A stretch of 64,000 bases of DNA. It comes from Lachnospiraceae bacterium. Its GTDB lineage: Bacteria; Bacillota; Clostridia; Lachnospirales; Lachnospiraceae. Below, one piece after another: positions 1-8,306 of this stretch; within the stretch, counting starts at the first letter, position 1, and each line of letters opens with the position of its first letter. The stretch spans positions 23,488 to 87,487 of the forward strand of contig JAFQIE010000018.1 in the NCBI GenBank assembly GCA_017397645.1, given 5' to 3'. The notes below the pieces were generated by a model, which saw only the letters and a list, made by a program, of their open reading frames with translations, was not told the origin of the DNA and did not search any database. The translations under genes and the position numbers were made by a program.

Positions 1-493
1 TAGAACCATGATTTAACTGCATAGCACAACCGCAATCTTCCAGATAATGTGCGAACTCCGGTTCTCTTTGCATAAATACATATCGCTCCGGGTGCGACAG
101 AATCGGCTTATATCCGCTCTCCAGCAATTCTAATATCCTCTTTTCCACATGAGGAATATTATCCTCAAATCGAAACTCCACTAGGACGTACTTCGTGTTG
201 TTTACGGTCAGAAGTTTGCCCTCGTCCAATAAACTCACCACATTCCTGTCCATGAAAATCTCCATGCCGGGATGTAGTTCCACCGGAATATCCTCTTGAC
301 GAAGCCGTTCCTGCAAAAGAGCCAACTGCTTATGATACTCTTCAATTGTATACTCGAAACAATTCCCGTGACTGGATGCAACGATATGCCGGATGCCACT
401 CTTAGCAGCGATTCGAGCAATCTCGAGGGATTCCTCTATGGAAGAGGAGCCGTCATCTATGTGCGGGAGAATGTGGGAATGGATGTCGATCAT
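1..493 (-). CDS. CpsB/YwqE-type PHP protein-tyrosine phosphatase, C-terminus beyond window
   Basis: The reading frame is open from an ATG at 493 to the left edge, giving the first 164 residues. The start MIDIHSHILPHIDDG carries the HxH metal ligands of the PHP fold (His5, His7), and a later SHPERY motif near residue 134 is also typical of the CpsB/CapC/YwqE family. These manganese-dependent phosphatases dephosphorylate the tyrosine kinase that controls capsule or exopolysaccharide export; family members are about 240-260 residues, so roughly a third is missing. The gene begins 5 bases after the stop of the small membrane protein at 499-792, so it is probably transcribed with the TRAP permease, an unexpected pairing. 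No partner kinase is visible in the window. The family call is firm; the substrate is inferred. Confidence 0.85.
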   Translation of the reverse strand, partial: MIDIHSHILPHIDDGSSSIEESLEIARIAAKSGIRHIVASSHGNCFEYTIEEYHKQLALLQERLRQEDIPVELHPGMEIFMDRNVVSLLDEGKLLTVNNTKYVLVEFRFEDNIPHVEKRILELLESGYKPILSHPERYVFMQREPEFAHYLEDCGCAMQLNHGS

Positions 494-498
494 AGTTT

Positions 499-792
499 TT
501 ATAATTCACCTTTATGCTTAGACGCTTTCTTTTTGTCTGCAGTCAACGCCTTTTCACCATTTAAATACATTGCCAACAGACCCAAGAGCACCAAGACTGT
601 TGACGCATACACAATAACTGGTATCACTTTTTTATAGATAAACTCACAAATCTCTACTGCTACTGTTCCACCAACAAGTAAAGCGACCAAATATCCTACA
701 AATGTGAGTCCTCCTGCAAATAAGCATATCATAACTCCGTATCCAAATACAATTCTAATTTTTTCAGATAATTTCTTTAACCACTTTTTCAT
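499..792 (-). CDS. small membrane protein next to TRAP permease
   Basis: A 97-residue protein beginning MKKWLKKLSEK. I chose the ATG at 792 because a GAGGTGAG-like ribosome binding site lies just upstream; a longer frame to 876 would overlap the permease gene much further. It has a basic N-terminus, two hydrophobic segments (about residues 17-40 and 45-76) and a lysine-rich C-terminal tail. The start overlaps nothing but lies only 11 bases after the permease stop, so the two are co-transcribed. Its position matches that of a TRAP small subunit (DctQ), yet DctQ proteins usually have four membrane segments and about 160 residues. I therefore call it only a permease-associated membrane protein. 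Confidence 0.65.
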   Translation of the reverse strand: MKKWLKKLSEKIRIVFGYGVMICLFAGGLTFVGYLVALLVGGTVAVEICEFIYKKVIPVIVYASTVLVLLGLLAMYLNGEKALTADKKKASKHKGEL

Positions 793-803
793 CTTCTCAC
801 CTC

Positions 804-2162
804 TTACAATCCCATAATAGGAAGCCATCCCATGAGGACAACCACCTCTAAAATAAACTGCGCTGCTACCCACCACAGGTTGTTTTTAAAAGTTTTATCA
901 AAGTCGGACTCTGCCAATGTCATTCCCGCATACATCCCCAAGCCCAAGGGCGGGGTGATTCCGCACATAACACCACAGATACAGGGTAACATTGCGGCAA
1001 CCAGCAGAGGATTACATCCAACTGCCTCCAATACAGTGATAAACATAGAACCAAAGATGACAACCAAAGACGAGCCTGGTATAACCATGCCCATAAAACA
1101 GGTAATCAGACAAATTGCAATTACCATGCCAAGTTTTCCGAAATTCCAATTCATAATAATCTCACCCATTTCGGAAGCCACGTTTAAATCAGCAAACAAT
1201 GCGCCAATCATGTATCCAAAAATACACACTCCAATGGCGGGTGCTATGGTTTGTACCGAATTACTAAAAAATTTAGCGATATTTTTTATTTTAACTACAG
1301 ACTTATCTTCTGCAACACAGCATGCATATATTGCAGCGACGCCACCGATAAACAATAAAATGGAACTTGAAAAATATTTGGCTCCTGTCTCTCCCAGCCT
1401 TGCTGCAAATAACGAATCCTTAAGCAAATAATCCAGTAGGAATGGCAAAATGATAATTATAGGAAGCAGAAGCCCCTTCCAACCTTTGCGCAGTGTTTCC
1501 CGTAAATCAGGTAATTCATCTTTTGGAATGGGCTTTACTTTATAGTACTTGCAAAAACTCCAGACCATAATAATTCTCTGAAGAACAAACCAAATGGAAA
1601 TCCCCCATAAAACAATCCAAAACTGACCCGTTGTCAGATTTACGTTGGGATATAACGCTGTAAATGCACCTAACGCAGCTACAATATTAGAGGATGGAGG
1701 TATCATATTTCCCATATAACTGGCGTTGCTTTCAATATTTGCTGCCAAATGAGAAGGAAATCCGGACTTTTTCATGGCAGGAATCGTTATTGCACCCGTA
1801 GCCATGACATTGCCAGGGCCGGAACCGGACAATGCGCCCATAAATGCACTGGCTACGACCGCAGTATAACCTGCACCACCAGTAATTCGTCCAATCAAAG
1901 ATAATATAATTGCAATACAACTATCAATAATTTTTGTTTTCGTCAAAATAATCGACATTGCAACAAAGGAAACCATAGAATATAATAATGATGTGGAAAG
2001 AGCATCATCAATATATATATATATATTGCTCCATGTTCCTGTAATAGTCAGCAACAAAATAAAGCTTAATAAAACTCCCTCGTATACAGGACGTTTCAAT
2101 AAAGCAAACCAAATTATGATTGCGACAAGCATAACAAATATGTAAATAATACTTGATGGCAT
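804..2162 (-). CDS. TRAP-type transporter large permease (DctM-like)
   Basis: A 452-residue, almost entirely hydrophobic protein with about 11-12 predicted membrane segments. Features of the DctM/ion-transporter superfamily are visible: a GALSGSGPGNVMATG segment near residue 110 and a second GMVIPGSS/GITPPLG pair in the C-terminal half, matching the two re-entrant hairpin loops of these elevator-type transporters. The ATG at 2162 has GGAGG eight bases upstream. TRAP transporters move carboxylates or sialic acid with sodium using an extracytoplasmic binding protein, but no DctP/TAXI binding protein is present in the window, so substrate and even TRAP mechanism stay open. It is divergent from a LysR regulator that probably controls it. 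Confidence 0.75.
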   Translation of the reverse strand: MPSSIIYIFVMLVAIIIWFALLKRPVYEGVLLSFILLLTITGTWSNIYIYIDDALSTSLLYSMVSFVAMSIILTKTKIIDSCIAIILSLIGRITGGAGYTAVVASAFMGALSGSGPGNVMATGAITIPAMKKSGFPSHLAANIESNASYMGNMIPPSSNIVAALGAFTALYPNVNLTTGQFWIVLWGISIWFVLQRIIMVWSFCKYYKVKPIPKDELPDLRETLRKGWKGLLLPIIIILPFLLDYLLKDSLFAARLGETGAKYFSSSILLFIGGVAAIYACCVAEDKSVVKIKNIAKFFSNSVQTIAPAIGVCIFGYMIGALFADLNVASEMGEIIMNWNFGKLGMVIAICLITCFMGMVIPGSSLVVIFGSMFITVLEAVGCNPLLVAAMLPCICGVMCGITPPLGLGMYAGMTLAESDFDKTFKNNLWWVAAQFILEVVVLMGWLPIMGL

Positions 2163-2195
2163 AATTGTATCCTCCTTGATATTCCTTTTTGGTTA

Positions 2196-2247
2196 TTGAT
2201 TTTATTCCATTTATGTTATATTATAACTATTAGTCATGAAATGTCAA
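2196..2247. promoter_or_regulatory. overlapping divergent promoters and LysR-type box
   Basis: On the minus strand TTGACA (2242-2247) and TATAAT (2220-2225) are 16 bases apart and face the permease gene. On the plus strand TTGATT (2196-2201) and TATTAT (2219-2224) are 17 bases apart and face the LysR gene. Both -10 boxes fall in the palindrome GTTATA-T-TATAAC (2215-2227), which fits the T-N11-A pattern of LysR operators. Binding there would affect both promoters, the usual arrangement for an autoregulated LysR gene and its divergent target. The sites are read from the sequence; the regulatory logic is inferred. Confidence 0.55.
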
Positions 2248-2294
2248 GGAAAATGTACACCATATTGATGCCAAAAGCTCGAAAGGAAAAAAAT

Positions 2295-3191
2295 ATGAAT
2301 AGTCGCCAACTAAAATACGCTATTGAACTATCCCGCACCTTAAACTTTTCCCTTGTATCCGAACAATTGGGAATTAGCCAACCTGCGCTTAGCAAACAAA
2401 TTCTGGCATTAGAAAACGAATTAGGTGTAAAACTATTTGATCGTTCTTCAACTCCTCTAAAACTAACAGCAGCCGGCGAGTTTTTCATTACTCGTGCAAA
2501 ACAAATTGTATTAGATGAAGATATGTTGATAGATTCTATGGCACAATATAAGTGCGGAGAAAGAGGACAACTTGTCATTGGTTCAACACCTTTTCGAAGT
2601 CAATATTTGATACCCAAGGCAGCTAAAGATTTTATGGATATATATCCAAATGTAAAAGTGATTCTAAAAGAGAATGACAGTTCACAATTGCGCCAAGACA
2701 CCGTTGATGGGAAATATGATTTTGCAGTTGTAAATTTACCAGTGGACGAATCTATTTTAGATGTGATTCCACTTGAAGCCGACACAATTGTTCTCGCCAT
2801 ACCCAAGGAATTGGTCGAACAACCTCTTCCTGCAAAAAATCAGTGCGAATGCAAAATAAAGCTTAGTAAATATAAAGACATCCCCTTTATAACCCTTGGA
2901 AAAGATCAGGAACTACGACAATTATTTGATAAATATTGTGCTTTCGAATCTTTATCTCCCGAGATATGCATGGAAGTCAAAGGCATCAGCACCGCTTACG
3001 AAATGTGTACCGCCGGTGTAGGTGCTACACTTCTACCATTGCAGTTTATTGAATATAAGGGTATAAACGATAGTATTTTTCTGTTTCACCTAGAACAAAA
3101 CCTACACACCAGGCGTCCTGTAATTATTACCAGAAGGGGGCAATACATGTCCGAATACGCAAAAACATTTATACGATTTCTTTGCGAATAG
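2295..3191 (+). CDS. LysR-family transcriptional regulator
   Basis: A 298-residue protein starting MNSRQLKYAIELSRTL. The ATG at 2295 is preferred over upstream in-frame starts because GAAAGG lies about 8 bases ahead and because LysR proteins begin this way. The N-terminal winged helix-turn-helix (about residues 1-60) contains LGISQPALSKQILALENELG, a textbook LysR recognition region. Residues 90-295 form the two-lobed effector-binding domain. It is divergent from the TRAP-like permease and shares the promoter region with it, so the transported substrate, or a derivative, is the likely effector. Typical family length, no defect seen. Confidence 0.9.
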   Translation: MNSRQLKYAIELSRTLNFSLVSEQLGISQPALSKQILALENELGVKLFDRSSTPLKLTAAGEFFITRAKQIVLDEDMLIDSMAQYKCGERGQLVIGSTPFRSQYLIPKAAKDFMDIYPNVKVILKENDSSQLRQDTVDGKYDFAVVNLPVDESILDVIPLEADTIVLAIPKELVEQPLPAKNQCECKIKLSKYKDIPFITLGKDQELRQLFDKYCAFESLSPEICMEVKGISTAYEMCTAGVGATLLPLQFIEYKGINDSIFLFHLEQNLHTRRPVIITRRGQYMSEYAKTFIRFLCE

Positions 3192-3217
3192 TGGAACTCC
3201 ATGTCTTCTTTAATTAA

Positions 3218-3240
3218 GGGTCTGGCATCCAGCCAGACCC
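3218..3240. terminator. stem-loop between convergent LysR and hydrolase genes
   Basis: A perfect 8-bp stem GGGTCTGG/CCAGACCC with a 7-base loop lies 27 bases after the LysR stop. There is no strong T run on the plus side; the minus side continues into TTAATTAAAG. It may act as a bidirectional terminator between the two convergent genes. Confidence 0.4.
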
Positions 3241-3354
3241 TCAACAAAGAACCATCAAAAATTATGCTATATTTTATGCTTGACCCTCATGACAAACCTC
3301 AAACAGATTGGCAAACCCTCAAAAACTTTGATTGTCCCTTCTGCTTGGAGGTTT

Positions 3355-4227
3355 TTAATCATTCTTCTTATGTTTCTCTATAAAACCAAAAACTTTATCC
3401 CAGTACATTGTCTCATCTTGCATTAACGCTTCGCCATGTCCTGCACCTTCAACAACGTACAATTGCTTTGGACATGTTGCCGCATAATATAGCCTATATG
3501 CATCTTCCACCGATACCGTTTCGTCGTCTGTTCCATGAATAAAGAGTGTGGGGATATTGCTGTTCATTACACCTTCCATTGCAGAAGCATCGTCCATCCA
3601 ATAGCCGGCCATGACTTTAAAGGAAACATTTGCTATAGGGATAATAGGAAAAGACGGCAACGAAAACCTCTGCCTCAATTTCAACGTTAAATATTCTCTG
3701 GCGGAACTGTATCCACAATCTTCTATGATTACAGTCACATTCTCTGGAATTTGCTCTTGTCCAGAAAGGATCATCAAAGTTGAACCGCCCATAGAAACTC
3801 CGTGCAAGACAACTTCAGCATCCGGATCTCTTTCTATAATATAATTAATCCAGCAAAGAATATCAAATTGATCCAAATAGCCCATTCCGATATATTTCCC
3901 CTCGCTAATTCCATGGGCACGGTTGTCTGGTTGAAGCGTGTTGTAACCTCTCAACTGATACTCCCTCGCATACGGATCTGTGAAGGAACGGGATGTTCTG
4001 TATGAATGCACAAAAATCGCCCATTTATGCCCATCACTTACAATAGTTTCGGTGGCATAAAGTTTTATTCCATCCGAAGAAATAATTTTAACATCTGCAT
4101 CCGGCTTCTCTGAAGGCGAGTGGTCGGAAAACAATATATATCTAACTGACACATACCCAATCGTCACAAGGGAAAAAAATAGCACAATCACGGTTAAAAT
4201 AGTAAACTTCATTAATTTATTGTTCAT
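3355..4227 (-). CDS. membrane-anchored alpha/beta hydrolase
   Basis: A 290-residue protein with an N-terminal hydrophobic anchor (about residues 8-30) and an alpha/beta-hydrolase domain outside it. The nucleophile elbow GVSMGG places the catalytic serine at Ser145; HGTDDETV supplies the acid (Asp234 or Asp235) and GAGHGEA the histidine (His264). It resembles the YkkD/BAAT-like extracellular hydrolase group often annotated as esterase or peptidase. It is the last gene of the polysaccharide cluster, 18 bases beyond the GT32-like gene, so removal or transfer of acyl groups on the glycan is possible but not shown. Catalytic fold is well supported; substrate unknown. Confidence 0.85.
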   Translation of the reverse strand: MNNKLMKFTILTVIVLFFSLVTIGYVSVRYILFSDHSPSEKPDADVKIISSDGIKLYATETIVSDGHKWAIFVHSYRTSRSFTDPYAREYQLRGYNTLQPDNRAHGISEGKYIGMGYLDQFDILCWINYIIERDPDAEVVLHGVSMGGSTLMILSGQEQIPENVTVIIEDCGYSSAREYLTLKLRQRFSLPSFPIIPIANVSFKVMAGYWMDDASAMEGVMNSNIPTLFIHGTDDETVSVEDAYRLYYAATCPKQLYVVEGAGHGEALMQDETMYWDKVFGFIEKHKKND

Positions 4228-4245
4228 AATAACCTTACTTATAAA

Positions 4246-5004
4246 CTACCATCCTCTGTTCTTCCAATAACTTTTTACCTTCTTATATCCTTTATACCCC
4301 AATACGAACTGCAAAAGTTTTATAACAACCTTGTATTTCAACCAGTCAGTGCAACTCATTTTCTCCTTCCAACTAGCAGTATAATGATGAATTGTATATG
4401 TATTTTTGGTGCGTACAATACAGGTGTTTGTCATATCATATCCACAAAAGTATTCAAATGGATATATAATCATATCCTGAATTTTTTGCATACTGCCATC
4501 TGTTATCAATCCAAGTTTCACCAATGCGCTGGTATTTCTAGCAGGACATGGAGTCAAATCCATTTCGCCGTCCTTCAAAAAATGAACACCCTCGTACTCT
4601 TGAATCAATTTTAAAATCACTTCATTTTGAGGTGGGGCTGCAAATCCAAGTCCAGTTGCCACTTCCTTCCCCATCGCATCTTCACTTGCGTTTTCGAAAC
4701 AAAGATATCCTCCCCTTTCTAACAAAGGCTCAAAGTTCTTAACGACCTCTACGTCTGTATCAAAATAGATTCCTCCTTGTTGATACACAACTACTAACCT
4801 TGCAAAATCACTAACAAAAGCCCATTTTTTGTTCGAATACGCTTCCCTCATGTAGTCAGTTTGATTTACGTCAAAATTATCCTCATTCCACTCTATAATT
4901 TCATAATCCGGGAAGTATTTCCGCCAGGAAGCAATGCTCTTCTGTACCATGGGCGGTTTGTCCCCTTTCCCAAACCAGCAATAATGGATTATTTTGGGTA
5001 TCAT
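4246..5004 (-). CDS. GT32-like glycosyltransferase (capsular polysaccharide synthesis)
   Basis: A 252-residue protein starting MIPKIIHYCWFGKGDKP, the characteristic opening of GT32/capsular polysaccharide synthesis glycosyltransferases. The nucleotide-sugar DXD motif is Asp82-Thr-Asp84 inside GGIYFDTDVEV. I chose the ATG at 5004 because GGAGG lies 9 bases upstream; the longer frame starting at 5031 would bury that site. It probably transfers a sugar from a nucleotide donor to the growing lipid-linked repeat unit on the cytoplasmic face. It follows the DegT aminotransferase with a 96-base gap, and precedes the hydrolase. Confidence 0.85.
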   Translation of the reverse strand: MIPKIIHYCWFGKGDKPPMVQKSIASWRKYFPDYEIIEWNEDNFDVNQTDYMREAYSNKKWAFVSDFARLVVVYQQGGIYFDTDVEVVKNFEPLLERGGYLCFENASEDAMGKEVATGLGFAAPPQNEVILKLIQEYEGVHFLKDGEMDLTPCPARNTSALVKLGLITDGSMQKIQDMIIYPFEYFCGYDMTNTCIVRTKNTYTIHHYTASWKEKMSCTDWLKYKVVIKLLQFVLGYKGYKKVKSYWKNRGW

Positions 5005-5100
5005 TTTTTTGCCTCCTCCAAAAAAATTCAATTTTGTGATATACTCTGCCTACAGATCTTTTCTGACAATTATTTTCTATTCACAACTAATGTCCCATCC

Positions 5101-6201
5101 TTATCCCAAAACGATATCACATATTCTATCCACATCTTCCATTGGCAAATCCGCATACAGTGGCAATGTCAAAACTCTGTCCGCTATGTACTGTGCCACA
5201 GGCGTTTTTTCGCCACCTGCCGTAGGATAATCCTGATAGCACTCAAAACAATTTGTCAAAGGATAAAAATATTTTCTTGCGACAATATCATTTTCTTTTA
5301 ATAGTTCGTGCACTCTATCTCTTGTATATTTATAACCATCAAAAATCACCGGGAAATATGCAAAATTCGATCTTACACCGATTTGAGGAGTACTTAACTT
5401 GATTCCCTCTATTCCTGTCAGGCGTTCACGATAGCGTGCTACAACTTTCTGACGCTTTTGAATTTCTTCATCCACATGACGTAGGTTACAGATACCCATA
5501 GCAGCTTGAAACTCATTCATTTTCGCATTTCCACCAACAAAATTCACACTCTCCGTGCCACGAATACCAAAATTTTTCATATCATTCATTACTTGGACAA
5601 GGGAATTATCTGCAAAAGTGATAGCTCCACCTTCTATTGTGTTAAATACTTTTGTGGCATGAAAACTAAACATAGAGGCATCTCCAAAATTGGCCGCATT
5701 TACACCATTTTTTTCAACCCCAAAAGCATGTGCCGCGTCATATATTACCTTTAAGTCATACTTTTTTGCAATAAGATCAATTGCTTCTATATCACACAAA
5801 TTGCCATAAACATGCACCGGAACTATCGCACAAGTTGCATCCGTAATCAGATCTTCTATCTTGGTAACATCCATCGTATAATCTGTATCGTTGATATCAC
5901 AAAATACAGGGACTAAATTGTTTCGCACAATTGCATGTGTGGTGGATGCAAAGGTAAACGGCGTTGTAATCACCTCACCACCTATGGGTAAATTTAAAGC
6001 TGCCAACACATTTTCCAAGGCCAAATGTCCGTTGGTATATAAAATCGCATGCGGAGTATTCAGATATTCTTCCAAATCCGCTTGAAATTTCCTGTGTTTT
6101 ACTCCCATATTGGTAAGCCAATGACTATCCCACAACTCCTTAATCTCATCGCAATATTCTTCATATAAAGGCATGGAGGATTGTGTCACATTGATACCCA
6201 T
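5101..6201 (-). CDS. DegT/DnrJ/EryC1/StrS sugar aminotransferase
   Basis: A 366-residue PLP-dependent enzyme of typical family length. Lys184 in SFHATKVFNTIEGG is the Schiff-base lysine, and Asp155 in IYDAAHAFG binds the pyridine nitrogen. These enzymes transfer an amino group from glutamate or glutamine to a keto-sugar nucleotide, making an amino-deoxy sugar. In this operon it should supply an amino sugar, or possibly an amine for the neighbouring acetyltransferase or ATP-grasp ligases to modify. No 4,6-dehydratase is in the window, so the keto-sugar must come from elsewhere. It sits 14 bases downstream of a GT2 gene. Confidence 0.93.
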   Translation of the reverse strand: MGINVTQSSMPLYEEYCDEIKELWDSHWLTNMGVKHRKFQADLEEYLNTPHAILYTNGHLALENVLAALNLPIGGEVITTPFTFASTTHAIVRNNLVPVFCDINDTDYTMDVTKIEDLITDATCAIVPVHVYGNLCDIEAIDLIAKKYDLKVIYDAAHAFGVEKNGVNAANFGDASMFSFHATKVFNTIEGGAITFADNSLVQVMNDMKNFGIRGTESVNFVGGNAKMNEFQAAMGICNLRHVDEEIQKRQKVVARYRERLTGIEGIKLSTPQIGVRSNFAYFPVIFDGYKYTRDRVHELLKENDIVARKYFYPLTNCFECYQDYPTAGGEKTPVAQYIADRVLTLPLYADLPMEDVDRICDIVLG

Positions 6202-6215
6202 ATTTCAAATCTCCT

Positions 6216-7193
6216 TTATTTTTTCTTTACAAAAATATCAGGCAAAATATAATCAACGATAGCCAGCAGTAAATATTTCACCCTTCTGTGCTTCAATGAA
6301 TTATGTCCAATATATTTTAACATCTTCCTATAAGTCCGATCGATAATGTAAATTGTAATCTCATCTCTTATAATCACATTACATATATCTTCGTGGTATT
6401 TATATTCTGTAAATTGGTCCAAACTCTCAAGTGCCATAATTCCCTTTTTATATCTTTCACTTAACTTTTGCATGTCCGTTTTAATCCTCGTAGTCCAACT
6501 ACCAACAGCATTAGTTCTATATGAAGACATTACCTCGTGGATATAATAGCACCCCCCACATGTTGCGGCATAACAAAGCAGCGCAAAATCTCCTATAGGA
6601 AATAGTTTATAAAATTCCGGTTTTTCGTCCATATACCGATCGAGAAGTGATTTTCTATACATAAAGGAACTCGTGTGAAATGGATACCCATTCTGCAAAA
6701 TTTCCCTCATAAACCTGTCCTGCTCAAGCATTCCTTCCGAATATGAATTTCCTGTTGCCGGTATCAAATCCCCTACAATCACCTCTCCCCCTTCAGTAAC
6801 TTTTTGTACGTCATGAGTACAAATCACACAGTCAGAATATTTTTCCAGCATATCTACCTGTTTTTGTAATTTATACTCGTCTTCCCAATAATCATCCCCT
6901 TCACAAACAGCAATGTATTTGCCACGCATAATAGGGTACAAAAGAGTGTTTCGAATGTGTACCTTCTTTGAATGCTGATTATCAGTTTGTAGAATCGGTA
7001 TGATAATATCGGGATATTTCTCCGCAAATTCCCGAATGATATTAGCTGTACCATCCGTAGATGCATCATCATGAGCTAATACCTCAAAACAAAAATTTGT
7101 TTTTTGTTTTACAAACCCTTCTAATGTTTTTCTGATATATTTTTCATGATTATAACACAGATTAATTACACTGACCTTTATCTCTCGATTCAT
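6216..7193 (-). CDS. family 2 glycosyltransferase
   Basis: A 325-residue protein with an N-terminal GT-A domain: SVINLCYNHEKYI at residues 8-20, HDDASTDGT at 41-49 and the metal-binding EGDD at 98-101. This is the inverting GT2 family (WcaA type), cytoplasmic or peripheral, which adds a sugar to the undecaprenyl-linked intermediate. The C-terminal third has no recognised domain. It lies 23 bases downstream of a second GT2 gene, inside the polysaccharide operon. The donor and acceptor sugars cannot be read from the sequence. Confidence 0.9.
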   Translation of the reverse strand: MNREIKVSVINLCYNHEKYIRKTLEGFVKQKTNFCFEVLAHDDASTDGTANIIREFAEKYPDIIIPILQTDNQHSKKVHIRNTLLYPIMRGKYIAVCEGDDYWEDEYKLQKQVDMLEKYSDCVICTHDVQKVTEGGEVIVGDLIPATGNSYSEGMLEQDRFMREILQNGYPFHTSSFMYRKSLLDRYMDEKPEFYKLFPIGDFALLCYAATCGGCYYIHEVMSSYRTNAVGSWTTRIKTDMQKLSERYKKGIMALESLDQFTEYKYHEDICNVIIRDEITIYIIDRTYRKMLKYIGHNSLKHRRVKYLLLAIVDYILPDIFVKKK

Positions 7194-7216
7194 TCTACAC
7201 TATCTCCCATTTTTTA

Positions 7217-8257
7217 TCAGCACAAAAATTTACGGAGCAACTTGACAAAACAAATAAGGCTTGTATACCACCTATATCTTAAAAAAAACAAAGTAGTTGC
7301 AGAATACATTGTATTCTTTTTCCCTGTTGCAAGATTTTTATAATCACACTCAGAAATCGCTTTTATATATATATTCGATTGCATTAATTCTTTTAACTGC
7401 AATGCACTTTTTGTAATTGACATACCGCTTCTTGGATCTGCATAAAAACCCTCTACCAATTCCGTCAGTCTACCAACAATAAATTTATTCAAATATGATT
7501 GCAATTCATCATTTATCAAATGTTGGCTTATGATTTCCACCTGACTTTGAATAACCTCGGGCCAGTTTTTGTGAAATTTGTGTGTCACGGATTCCACATT
7601 ATCCCGGTAATGATAAATAACGCTATCGCTTACTATGACTCCTCTTGCCACTTTTGCATACATCATACAAAACAGAAAATCTTCTCCGAATTCAATACCC
7701 ACCGGAAATTTAACATTGTTTTCGAACAGCACCGATTTTCGATAGAATCTTCCGCAACTGCTCCAATGGTCGTACTCTGTGATGGATGTCACATCTTTTC
7801 GCTCATCTTTAAATCCCTCGATATTCAATATAGATTTTTGAACTTCTTGTGACGACAAATATTGATATGTATCCTTCGATGTATTTACATCTGCTCCCCT
7901 GGTATTTTTGGCAATTATCATATCAACGCTGTCATCAGCCAAGTCTAACAGTTTGAGTGCGTCTGATGACAACATATCATCTGCATCCAAAAAAGTCAGC
8001 CATTCTCCCGTCGCCTTCATAATTCCATTATTACGCGCCACAGACACTCCCCGATTCTCTTGTTCGATATAGATAATTCGATTATCAATCTCACAAAGTT
8101 CTTCACAGATTCTTGAAGAAGCATCCCGTGAACCGTCATTGACTAAAATCAATTGCCAGTTGGGAGTATTAAGAGCAAGTACACTATTAATGCAATCTTT
8201 TAGATATGCTTCTGCATTATATATTGGCACAATAATAGACACAGCTTTATCCTTCAT
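7217..8257 (-). CDS. family 2 glycosyltransferase
   Basis: A 346-residue protein. The GT-A fold is evident from SIIVPIYNAEAYLKDCINSVL near residues 7-27, NDGSRDAS at 40-47, and the DADD metal-binding motif at 91-94. It belongs to the GT2 group commonly found in capsule and teichoic-acid clusters. The C-terminal 60 residues are basic and may contact the membrane. It is 49 bases downstream of the flippase gene. A specific linkage cannot be assigned. Confidence 0.9.
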   Translation of the reverse strand: MKDKAVSIIVPIYNAEAYLKDCINSVLALNTPNWQLILVNDGSRDASSRICEELCEIDNRIIYIEQENRGVSVARNNGIMKATGEWLTFLDADDMLSSDALKLLDLADDSVDMIIAKNTRGADVNTSKDTYQYLSSQEVQKSILNIEGFKDERKDVTSITEYDHWSSCGRFYRKSVLFENNVKFPVGIEFGEDFLFCMMYAKVARGVIVSDSVIYHYRDNVESVTHKFHKNWPEVIQSQVEIISQHLINDELQSYLNKFIVGRLTELVEGFYADPRSGMSITKSALQLKELMQSNIYIKAISECDYKNLATGKKNTMYSATTLFFLRYRWYTSLICFVKLLRKFLC

Positions 8258-8306
8258 AACTCCACCCTATTTTGTCATACAACAAATATCTATCCTAAAA
8301 CAATAG

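Noticed and set aside
832-1431. 199-residue plus-strand frame
   Set aside because: It is antisense to the TRAP-like permease, lacks a ribosome binding site and has the composition of a mirror of hydrophobic codons.
2196-2294. longer LysR start at 2196
   Set aside because: The extra 33 residues do not match LysR proteins and they cover the promoter; the ATG at 2295 has a good ribosome binding site.
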